This document shows, in pieces, positions 1 to 6,215 of a stretch of DNA of 11,200 bases (the stretch's first letter is position 1; every line of letters starts with the position of its first letter). The notes under the pieces are model-generated. The model did no database searches and was not told the origin of the DNA. It saw only the letters and a program-made list of their open reading frames with translations. The position numbers and the translations under genes are program-made. This DNA comes from UBA8437 sp003445035 (GTDB lineage Bacteria > Planctomycetota > Planctomycetia > Planctomycetales > Planctomycetaceae): contig CALCHI010000162.1 of the NCBI GenBank assembly GCA_937901285.1, positions 1 to 11,200 on the forward strand, given 5' to 3'.

Positions 1-807
1 CTGCCCGTCGGACCCGTCGGCGACGAACCACAGCGAGAGTCCGTCGGAGCTGAGCCAGGGATCACGCGAACGCCCCACGTCATTGATCGCTTCGATCGGC
101 GTCGGTTGGCCCACACGCGGATCGGCGAACCAGCGGGTCGCCAGCAACACACTGGTTCCTGCACGAGGTGCCGAAAACACCACGTCGATCACCTTGGCCG
201 CAACGGTCACCTGGCGGGTCTGATCCTGGAATCCCCGTCGGACCACCGTCACCGCGTGGGGGCCCTTGGCAGCGGTCACCACGCAGGGCGTCACCTGCAG
301 CGCCCCGTCGGCGTCGCGGACCTTCTGATCGTCGACCAATACGGTTGCTCCCGGCGGGCTCGTCTCGACGCGGATCGTGCCGGTGGCCTGGGCCGCGGCA
401 GGCAGGGCCACCGCCGGGGATCCGTCACCCGCATCGACCGCCGCGGCATCATCGACGCTCTCCGGATCATCGTTCCCACCGTCACCGCCTCCGACCACCA
501 GCAACAACGCGACCGCGATCACGCCGAGGCCCCCGGAGATCGCCAGCGGCAGCCAGGCCGGGCGTTTTGTGTCCGTCGGATCCGAGCGTCTCTCCGCCGA
601 GACCCGCCGCGTGGACTTCCTGCCGCGGTTACGGGACACCACCGGCGAGTCACTGACCTGGATTTCGGGAAGGCCCTCGGTGACGGAAGCCTCGATGGTG
701 AACCGATGATCGCACCCGGGACAACGAGCGATCCGGCCCACGACCGACTGGTCAGGAAAGACCAGTTGACGCTGGCACTTCGGGCACGCTGTCGAGAGGC
801 TGGACAT
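1..807 (-). CDS. Zinc-ribbon, single-TM, PEGA-domain protein (N-terminal part; runs off left edge)
   Basis: The reading frame is open from an ATG at 807 to the window edge, giving 269 codons with no stop. Residues 8-36 form a treble-clef type zinc ribbon (C8-P-x-C11 and C29-P-G-C32, MJ0042-like). A basic linker (about 58-82) leads to one membrane segment at about 84-106, rich in Ile, Leu, Val and Gly. An Asp/Ala-rich linker (109-141) precedes a PEGA-like domain at about 144-208, with the usual pattern of small-domain strands around SPPGATVLVDD and a later RRGF. The last visible residues (about 248-269, containing DPWLSSDGLSLWF) resemble the start of a PD40/TolB-type beta-propeller blade. The basic linker before the TM suggests the ribbon is cytoplasmic and the PEGA part outside. 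Its function is unknown; a sensor or envelope-anchored binding protein is plausible. No strong Shine-Dalgarno was seen. The gene is divergent from the aminotransferase. Confidence 0.85.
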   Translation of the reverse strand, partial: MSSLSTACPKCQRQLVFPDQSVVGRIARCPGCDHRFTIEASVTEGLPEIQVSDSPVVSRNRGRKSTRRVSAERRSDPTDTKRPAWLPLAISGGLGVIAVALLLVVGGGDGGNDDPESVDDAAAVDAGDGSPAVALPAAAQATGTIRVETSPPGATVLVDDQKVRDADGALQVTPCVVTAAKGPHAVTVVRRGFQDQTRQVTVAAKVIDVVFSAPRAGTSVLLATRWFADPRVGQPTPIEAINDVGRSRDPWLSSDGLSLWFVADGSDGQ

Positions 808-1043
808 GGCCGTTCAGTCCGGTGAGCGGTCGGTTCCGGGTCCATCGTAGGCCGTTTCGGACCGCTTTGCCACGGGCGACCGACCTCCTTCCGTTACAGC
901 CGCTACAGCCGGACCGGCCGCGATGCGAGACACGTGGACCATACTTCTCCTGCCTCGATGCACTGGTAACATGGAGACGATCGACACGGCATTTTCGCCG
1001 TGCCGTCTCGCGTTCCCAACCCCTCTTGCACCCGGCCGATCCC
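808..1043. promoter_or_regulatory. Divergent intergenic region between the PEGA gene and the aminotransferase
   Basis: This 236-bp stretch separates two divergent starts (807 minus, 1044 plus) and must hold both promoters if the genes are transcribed separately. On the plus strand a TGG-TAACAT element at 964-972 resembles an extended -10, but no good -35 sits at the right distance. The aminotransferase frame stays open upstream to 822. I do not extend the gene because the family N-terminus is already complete from 1044 and the upstream residues (many Arg and Pro) look non-coding. No tRNA-like structure was seen. Confidence 0.4.
985..1002 (+). promoter_or_regulatory. Small hairpin upstream of the aminotransferase
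   Basis: CACGGC (985-990) and GCCGTG (997-1002) are perfect 6-bp inverted repeats around the loop ATTTTC. A competing pairing is possible between ACGGCA (986-991) and TGCCGT (1001-1006). The structure ends 41 nt before the ATG at 1044, so it could lie in a 5' leader or be a dyad binding site. There is no T-run after it, so it does not look like an intrinsic terminator. A regulatory role is inference only; in GC-rich DNA a 6-bp stem can occur by chance. Confidence 0.25.
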
Positions 1044-2282
1044 ATGCGCAGCGAATCGGAAACTCCGTTCCACGACGGGGACTTCACGATCCCCGTCGCC
1101 GGCCGCGTGCGCCGCCTGCCTCCCTATCTCTTCGGTCGGATCAACGCTCTGAAGCAGAGAAAGCGGGCCGAGGGAGTCGACGTGATCGACCTGGGCATGG
1201 GCAACCCCACCGACCCGCCCGATCCACTGATCCGCAGTAAGCTGGCCGAGGCGGTCGAGGACCCCCGCAACCACCGCTACAGCGTCTCATCGGGCATCGC
1301 CAATCTCCGTCGCGAGGTGGCCGCAAGGTACTGGAAACGGTACGGCGTGCGACTCGACCCCGACGACGAGGTGATTGCGTGCATCGGGTCCAAGGAGGGG
1401 TTCAGCCACATGTGCCTGGCCCTGATGGGACCCGGGGACACCGCGATCGTTCCCTCCCCCTCGTTCCCGATCCACGTCTATTCGGTGCTGCTGGCCAGCG
1501 GCAACGTGATCTCGCTGGACTGCCGCGATCCCGATGAATTCCTCTCGAACATCTCTTACGCCTGCCAGCACCTCGAACCCAAACCCAAGGTGGTCATCGT
1601 CAACTTCCCCCACAACCCGACGACGACCTGCATCGAGTCCGACTTCTACGTGGATCTGGTGCGTCTGGCCAAGCGGTTCGGGTTCCTGGTGATCAGCGAC
1701 TTCGCCTACGCCGACATCTGCTTCGACGGCTACCAGGCCCCCAGTTTTCTCTCGGCCCCCGGAGCACTCGACGTCGGCGTCGAGTTCACCACCATGAGCA
1801 AGGGCTACAGCATGGCGGGGTGGCGGATCGGGTTCTGTACCGGAAACGCCGAGATGATCCGGGCCCTGGCCACGATCAAGGGCTACTACGACTACGGCAT
1901 TTTCCAGCCGGTCCAGATCGCCGCCATCATCGCCATGCGTCACTGCGAGGCGGCGGTCGAAAGCGTGGCGGCCGAATACCAGGTGCGGCGGGACGCCCTG
2001 TGCGACGGGCTCGAACGGCTGGGGTGGGACGTGACGCGACCACGAGCCAGCATGTTCATCTGGACCCCGATCCCGGAGCCGTGGGCGGAGATGGGTTCGA
2101 TCGAGTTTGCACTGAAACTGCTCGACGAAGCGGGAGTCGCCTGCAGTCCCGGCCGTGGGTTCGGCGAGGAGGGTGAGAACTTCCTGAGGCTGGCGATCGT
2201 CGAGAACTCGCAGCGGCTGAGGCAGGCCGTCCGCCAGATCGACCGCTGCCTGAAGAACGAGACCACGACCACCGGTTCCTGA
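1044..2282 (+). CDS. alaC: Class I/II PLP aminotransferase, AlaC-like (glutamate-pyruvate aminotransferase family)
   Basis: This 412-aa protein matches the AlaC (YfdZ) branch of fold-type I aminotransferases along its whole length, as I recall that family. Landmarks are RLPPYLF near the N-terminus, MGNPTDPP, GSKEGFSHM, the HNP motif with N191, D219 and Y222 in SDFAYAD, the PLP-binding lysine K253 in MSKGYSMAGWR, and the substrate-carboxylate arginine R382 in FLRLAI. AlaC moves an amino group between alanine/pyruvate and glutamate/2-oxoglutarate in the cytosol; close relatives include LL-diaminopimelate aminotransferases, so substrate is inferred. The ATG at 1044 gives an N-terminus of family-like length; it has no clear Shine-Dalgarno. 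The PPOX-like gene follows after 15 bp and is probably co-transcribed. All key catalytic residues are present. Confidence 0.94.
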   Translation: MRSESETPFHDGDFTIPVAGRVRRLPPYLFGRINALKQRKRAEGVDVIDLGMGNPTDPPDPLIRSKLAEAVEDPRNHRYSVSSGIANLRREVAARYWKRYGVRLDPDDEVIACIGSKEGFSHMCLALMGPGDTAIVPSPSFPIHVYSVLLASGNVISLDCRDPDEFLSNISYACQHLEPKPKVVIVNFPHNPTTTCIESDFYVDLVRLAKRFGFLVISDFAYADICFDGYQAPSFLSAPGALDVGVEFTTMSKGYSMAGWRIGFCTGNAEMIRALATIKGYYDYGIFQPVQIAAIIAMRHCEAAVESVAAEYQVRRDALCDGLERLGWDVTRPRASMFIWTPIPEPWAEMGSIEFALKLLDEAGVACSPGRGFGEEGENFLRLAIVENSQRLRQAVRQIDRCLKNETTTTGS

Positions 2283-2286
2283 ACCG
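2273..2286 (+). repeat. Inverted repeat spanning the aminotransferase stop codon
   Basis: CGGTTC (2273-2278) and GAACCG (2281-2286) are perfect 6-bp inverted repeats separated by CT. The TGA stop (2280-2282) lies across the centre. As RNA it could fold into a 5-bp stem with a CCTG loop, ending 11 nt before the next ATG at 2298. It might influence translation of the second gene or be chance. It lacks a T-run, so it is not a convincing terminator. Confidence 0.25.
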
Positions 2287-2297
2287 CGAGCCATCCC

Positions 2298-2747
2298 ATG
2301 AACCAGCCGATCCCCGAACCGATCGATCCGGCCACCCTGCCCGGCTTGGCACACGGAGTGATCGCCGCCGACCGCTTCCCCTGCCTGGCCTCCATCGACG
2401 GCGACCGCCCCAGGCTGCGTCCCGTCTCGCCGGTCCGCACCGACGGCTTCACCGTTTACGTCGCCAACCTCCGCAGCTACGCCAAGACGGCCCAGATCGA
2501 GGCCAACTCGAACGTCGAACTGTGCTACGTCGATGACGGGCATGACCAGGTCCGGATCGCCGGACACGCCGAGGTGGTCACCGAACAGGAGGTCCTGGAA
2601 GAGATCTGGAACGACAACCCACTGCTGCGACAGTACCTCGGTTCGATCGACAACCCCGAACTGATCGTCTACCGGGTGGTGCCCGAAAGCGTACGATACA
2701 TGCGGGAATGGGCACTGGAATACCACGACGTGCCGGTGAATTCCTGA
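2298..2747 (+). CDS. Pyridoxamine 5'-phosphate oxidase-like FMN-binding split-barrel protein
   Basis: This 149-aa protein has the size and pattern of the PPOX-like/flavin split-barrel superfamily. Residues 28-48 (FPCLASIDGDRPRLRPVSP) give the first two strands, then TDGFTVYVAN (48-57), the helix segment SYAKTAQIEANSNVEL (60-75) with the typical K followed by an N-x-V strand, and VRIAGHAEVV (85-94). The C-terminal strand ELIVYRVVPESVRYM (121-135) fits the usual closing of the barrel. Such proteins bind FMN or related cofactors, often as homodimers in the cytosol, and include general-stress and uncharacterised members. True PdxH enzymes are longer, so I do not call it PdxH. The ATG follows the aminotransferase stop by 15 bp, which suggests an operon. 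The upstream Shine-Dalgarno is weak. Confidence 0.8.
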   Translation: MNQPIPEPIDPATLPGLAHGVIAADRFPCLASIDGDRPRLRPVSPVRTDGFTVYVANLRSYAKTAQIEANSNVELCYVDDGHDQVRIAGHAEVVTEQEVLEEIWNDNPLLRQYLGSIDNPELIVYRVVPESVRYMREWALEYHDVPVNS

Positions 2748-2857
2748 CCGAACCATCCGTCGGCCAGGAGTCCGACTGATGTTGTCGTGTACACCGAAAC
2801 GATCTCCTGTGATAGACTGAAGACGGACACGGATGAAGTCACCTGCGGAACCGTCCG
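2748..2857 (+). promoter_or_regulatory. Intergenic region before the vWA gene
   Basis: The 110 bp hold a weak stem (GTCGG 2759-2763 and CCGAC 2772-2776, loop of 8, no T-run), an 8-bp palindrome GTGTACAC at 2787-2794, and a possible extended -10 (TGT-GATAGA, 2808-2816) without a convincing -35. A partial Shine-Dalgarno (CGGAA, ending at 2850) lies 7 nt before the vWA ATG at 2858. A promoter here is plausible because the spacing is larger than within the aminotransferase pair, but no element is strong. A short leader frame at 2779-2820 is listed separately. Confidence 0.3.
2779..2820 (+). CDS. Possible 13-residue leader ORF upstream of the vWA gene
   Basis: An ATG at 2779 is preceded at 8 nt by a perfect AGGAG (2766-2770) and opens a 13-codon frame (MLSCTPKRSPVID) ending in TGA at 2818-2820, 37 nt before the vWA start and in a different frame. 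Its ribosome-binding site is better than that of the large gene downstream. It could be a translated leader affecting the vWA gene. No attenuator-like codon run is present. A chance occurrence is quite possible, so confidence is low. Confidence 0.2.
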   Translation: MLSCTPKRSPVID

Positions 2858-5035
2858 ATGCTCCATGACTCGCACATCTCCTCGACCGACTCCGACGTCG
2901 CCCGCGACGTCGTCCCGGCGACGGTCTCGATGGACCCTGCCATCGTCGAGCCCCCGGACGGCGAATTTCCCGATGTGTGGGGCGAGGGGACCAACAACCC
3001 GTGGCAGAACTGGCAGCCGAACGGGAACGCCGGGTCGGTTTCCGGTGTCGACGACGACGGGGTGATCGAGCTCGAACTGGTCGATTCCGAAGACGAGTTC
3101 GATAACGCCGGACGCCGCCTGGGCCTGGCCGGCACCGTTGTCAGCCTGCTGTTGCACGTCTGGGTCGTCTTCAATCTCTCCGGACTGTTCCTCGAACCCG
3201 ATGACGGGGCGCCCTACGTGCCGCCGATCGAGACAACGATGAACGATCCGGTGGAAATCGAGGAGCCCGAGGAGACGATCGACTACGAACTGGCCAACCC
3301 CGACGAGCGGGAGCTGGAAGTCCGCGAGGTGATCAACTCGACCAGCGTCGGCGTCGCTCAGAACGACAACCCACAGCCCAAGGCTCCCCCGACTCCCGAA
3401 CTCGAACGTCCTCCGACGGAACTGCAGCAGGTCGCCTACGACATCCCCGAGGGGATCGAGATCGATGACCGGGTCGTGGTCAAGGGAACCGTCGGCGAGG
3501 CCATCGTGCAGCTCGAATCGGCGCTCGACCTGGTCACCTGGGAAATCGCCAACAACCTGAAGGAACGCAAGGTGATGGTCGTCTGGATGCTCGACGCCTC
3601 GGGCAGCCTGGTCGGCCAGAGAAAACTGGTTCGCAAGCGGCTGAAGCGGATCTACGGAGAGCTGGATGCGCTGGAACGGGTCGGCCAGTTGCCGATGCGA
3701 GATCAGCCTCTGCTCTCGGCCGTGGTCTCCTACGGCCAGAAGACCACCTTCCTGACCAAGTCGCCGACCGATCAGTTCCCTGAAATCGAGAAGGCCTTCG
3801 GGATGCTCAAGGCCGACCAGAGCGGCCAGGAGAACGTCTTCACGGCGATGTGCCAGGTGATGAGCCTCTGGGGTCACTACCGCAACAAGCAGGGTCGCCA
3901 GATCATGCTGGTGGCGATCACCGACGAGGCCGGTGACGACCATGGCGCTCCGCTGGAGGTCGCCATCAACCGCTGTCGACGCAAGGGCGCCAAGGCCTAC
4001 GTGATCGGCCCCGCGGCCCCGTTCGGAGCCCGCAAGGGCTACGTGCCGTACGTGGCTCCGGAAAATGGCAAGACCTACCAGTTGCCCGTCGACCTCGGTC
4101 CCGATGCGGCAATCCCCAGCCTGGTCCGACTGCCCTTCTGGTTCAGTGGCCCTCAGTACAATCGCCCGCCGCTCTCCTCGGGCTTCGCACCCTACGCCCT
4201 GGCTCGACTGGTCACCGAGACCGGCGGCATTTACTTCATGTCGAAGATGACAACGATGGCGGGCCTGACACCATTGGGCCAGTACGACGCCGCCGCGATG
4301 CGGCCCTTCGAGCCCGACTACAGCTACGCGTCGCCGGCCGAGTGTCTCAAGGACATCGCCAAACGACCGCTGCGGATGGCCGTCTACAACGCCTCAATCG
4401 CCAGCCGGCAGTTCCAGGCCAACAGCACGCCGAAGCTGAACATCCGCGTGACCCCCGGTAACTTCAAGCAGGTTGCCAGCGACGCCCAGAAATCGGTCGC
4501 CGAAAGCGGGTTGATGATCGACCAGATCCTGCAGGCCTACCCCCGCGGTATCGAGAACGCCTACGCCAACGAATTGTCTCCCCGCTGGCGAGTCGCCTTC
4601 GCCCTGTCCTACGGCCGGCTGCTGGCCCAGAAGGTCCGCTGCATGGAGTACAACTACGCCTGTGCCCAGTTGAAGAACGACCTGACGCCCCAGGACGTCG
4701 GCAGCAAGTCGAACCACTGGATCTTCCGACCCGACAGCAAGCTGAACTACGCGGCACCTTTCAAGAAGGTGGCCGCCGAGGCGACCAGGTGGCTCGAGAC
4801 GGTGGTCAACGAGGCTCCAGGAACTCCGTTCGCCGTGATGGCCCATCGCGAACTGAAAGACCCTCTTGGGTTGAAGGTGATCCAGCGGTACGTGCCGCCG
4901 GTGCAGCGCCGACCCGGTCGCCCGAACGCCGTCGCGACACCGAACCGGCCGCGGGTGCTCTTCGCCAACAAGAAGAAGAACACCCCGCCACCGGCACCGA
5001 AACGGCCGAAACCGCCGAAGCTGCCCAGGCTCTAG
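2858..5035 (+). CDS. Membrane-anchored von Willebrand factor A domain protein with basic Pro-rich tail
   Basis: This 725-aa protein has an acidic N-terminal region (1-84), two arginines (R86, R87), one membrane segment at about 88-111, then an acidic, proline-rich linker (about 112-200). The vWA domain covers about 236-385: KVMVVWMLDASGS carries the metal-site motif D246-x-S248-x-S250, and VAITDEAGDD (352-361) ends the strand that usually supplies the last MIDAS residue. Residues about 420-670 match no family I recognise. The C-terminal 45 residues (681-725) are dense in Pro, Arg and Lys. Arginines before the TM and acid after it suggest N-in/C-out topology, with vWA and tail in the periplasm. 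vWA domains bind protein partners through a divalent metal; the partner is unknown. An ATG at 2930 (M25) is an alternative start. The last 4 bp overlap the convergent gene. Confidence 0.88.
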   Translation: MLHDSHISSTDSDVARDVVPATVSMDPAIVEPPDGEFPDVWGEGTNNPWQNWQPNGNAGSVSGVDDDGVIELELVDSEDEFDNAGRRLGLAGTVVSLLLHVWVVFNLSGLFLEPDDGAPYVPPIETTMNDPVEIEEPEETIDYELANPDERELEVREVINSTSVGVAQNDNPQPKAPPTPELERPPTELQQVAYDIPEGIEIDDRVVVKGTVGEAIVQLESALDLVTWEIANNLKERKVMVVWMLDASGSLVGQRKLVRKRLKRIYGELDALERVGQLPMRDQPLLSAVVSYGQKTTFLTKSPTDQFPEIEKAFGMLKADQSGQENVFTAMCQVMSLWGHYRNKQGRQIMLVAITDEAGDDHGAPLEVAINRCRRKGAKAYVIGPAAPFGARKGYVPYVAPENGKTYQLPVDLGPDAAIPSLVRLPFWFSGPQYNRPPLSSGFAPYALARLVTETGGIYFMSKMTTMAGLTPLGQYDAAAMRPFEPDYSYASPAECLKDIAKRPLRMAVYNASIASRQFQANSTPKLNIRVTPGNFKQVASDAQKSVAESGLMIDQILQAYPRGIENAYANELSPRWRVAFALSYGRLLAQKVRCMEYNYACAQLKNDLTPQDVGSKSNHWIFRPDSKLNYAAPFKKVAAEATRWLETVVNEAPGTPFAVMAHRELKDPLGLKVIQRYVPPVQRRPGRPNAVATPNRPRVLFANKKKNTPPPAPKRPKPPKLPRL
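5032..5035. other. CTAG palindrome providing stop codons for both convergent genes
   Basis: On the plus strand TAG at 5033-5035 ends the vWA gene; on the minus strand TAG read from 5034 to 5032 ends the desulfhydrase-like gene. The self-complementary CTAG therefore serves as both stops, and the coding regions overlap by 4 bp. No space exists for an intergenic terminator, so the two transcripts probably overlap at their 3' ends or terminate by another route. Confidence 0.9.
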
Positions 5036-6156
5036 CAGCCTCCGGTCACCTGTGGCTGGTCCGCGGGCATTGCCAGCGACCGGGCCGCAATCTGCTCGGA
5101 CAGCACCTCGTTATAGGCGAACAACGCCGGTGTCCCGCCGGTGTGGACGAAGACAACCGGTTCTTCGGGGTCAAGCTGGCCCGAGCGAATATGGTCGATC
5201 AACCCGGCCAGGGCCTTGCCGCTGTAGGACGGGTCGACCAGGATCCCTTCGGTCCGCGCCAGCACGGCCATCGCCTCCAGGCATCCCGGAGTCACCACGC
5301 CGTAGTCGGGGCCCACGAACTCCTCGAACAATTCAATATCGTCATCCACGAATGACGCCTCGACACCGATCCGTTCACCGGCCTCGGTCGCGATCTTGGC
5401 CATGTCGGCACGCGTGTCCCAGGGCCAGACGATCGGAGCCACGTGGCGGACCGGGTACCGGGCACCCAGTGCCGCGGCTGCCAGCACCATGCCGGCACCG
5501 GTGGAACCGGCCGAACAGCCGTAGACGGCCTGGGGAGTCCAGCCGCCGGCGTGGGTCTCGAGCTGGCCGTCCTCGCGAGCCTGCTCAATGATCTCGACCA
5601 GGCACAACACGTAACTGACCGCCGCCAGGCTCTTGACCGTGTAACGGTCCCACTCGTAAACATTGCGACCCGCCCGGCGGTACTCGTCGGCCACCTCGGC
5701 GATTCTCGCATCGACCTCCGGTCCCACCTGACCGTCGATGATCTCGACGTGAGCCCCGACCAGGTGATCCAGCAACAGGTTCCCCTGGACCAGGTCCGGC
5801 CCATCGGCCGGCTTGCCGCGGCCCAGCACAAGGTGGATGTCCAACCCCGCCTTGGCACAGGCAGCAGCCGTCTGGCGGCAGTTGTTGCTTTGGACCCCGG
5901 CTCCCCAGACCACCAGTTCGGCACCCTTTTCCAGCGCGTCGGCGATCAGGAACTCGTTGTGACGGGTCTTGTTGCCACCGAAAGCCAGCCCCGTGCAGTC
6001 GTCCCGCTTGATGTAAACGGGAGGACCGCCGATCGCCTGGGTGAACCGCGGCAGGTACTCCAGCGGAGTCGGCAGGTGTCCAAGTGAAAGGCGGGGCAAC
6101 CTGTCGACCCGCTCACGCAATTCGTCCGTTGTCAGTGTCGTCTCGACCTGGGCCAT
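5032..6156 (-). CDS. PLP-dependent D-cysteine desulfhydrase / ACC deaminase family enzyme
   Basis: This 374-aa fold-type II PLP enzyme belongs to the family holding D-cysteine desulfhydrase (DcyD), ACC deaminase and L-cysteate sulfo-lyase (CuyA). It has LPTPLEYLPRF (28-38), IKRDD, the PLP lysine K63 in FGGNKTR, the phosphate/substrate motif VQSNN (88-92), a glycine loop GCSAGSTGAG, DYGVVT and DPSYSGKALAGL, which supply the conserved active-site tyrosines. Known DcyD proteins have SNH at the second motif; here it is S90-N91-N92, so the histidine is asparagine and substrate cannot be assigned. DcyD degrades D-cysteine to pyruvate, sulfide and ammonia. The frame could start at a TTG (6162) or GTG (6159), but a GGAGG sits 7 nt from the ATG at 6156. 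It lies 59 bp after the DUF1080 gene in the selB-selA direction. At 374 aa it is somewhat longer than typical members. Confidence 0.88.
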   Translation of the reverse strand: MAQVETTLTTDELRERVDRLPRLSLGHLPTPLEYLPRFTQAIGGPPVYIKRDDCTGLAFGGNKTRHNEFLIADALEKGAELVVWGAGVQSNNCRQTAAACAKAGLDIHLVLGRGKPADGPDLVQGNLLLDHLVGAHVEIIDGQVGPEVDARIAEVADEYRRAGRNVYEWDRYTVKSLAAVSYVLCLVEIIEQAREDGQLETHAGGWTPQAVYGCSAGSTGAGMVLAAAALGARYPVRHVAPIVWPWDTRADMAKIATEAGERIGVEASFVDDDIELFEEFVGPDYGVVTPGCLEAMAVLARTEGILVDPSYSGKALAGLIDHIRSGQLDPEEPVVFVHTGGTPALFAYNEVLSEQIAARSLAMPADQPQVTGGC

Positions 6157-6163
6157 CACCAAT

Positions 6164-6168
6164 CCTCC
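6164..6168 (-). promoter_or_regulatory. Shine-Dalgarno deciding the desulfhydrase-like start
   Basis: The minus strand reads GGAGG (6168 to 6164) followed by ATTGGTG and the ATG at 6156. The 7-nt spacing fits the ATG, while the in-frame TTG (6162) and GTG (6159) are only 1 and 4 nt away. This fixes the start at 6156. Confidence 0.8.
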
Positions 6169-6215
6169 AACCAGATGCCATCAACCAATCCAGGAACGGG
6201 TCGTGCGCGAGCCGC

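Noticed and set aside
822..1043. N-terminal extension of the aminotransferase to an upstream ATG at 822
   Set aside because: The added 74 residues are Arg/Pro-rich and have no counterpart in the family; the ATG at 1044 gives a family-like N-terminus.
1287..2756. Long open frame antisense to the aminotransferase and PPOX-like genes
   Set aside because: It is the reverse complement of two well-recognised genes; long antisense frames are common in GC-rich DNA, and the translation matches no family.
2759..2776. Intrinsic terminator after the PPOX-like gene
   Set aside because: The stem is only 5 bp with an 8-nt loop, and no T-run follows.
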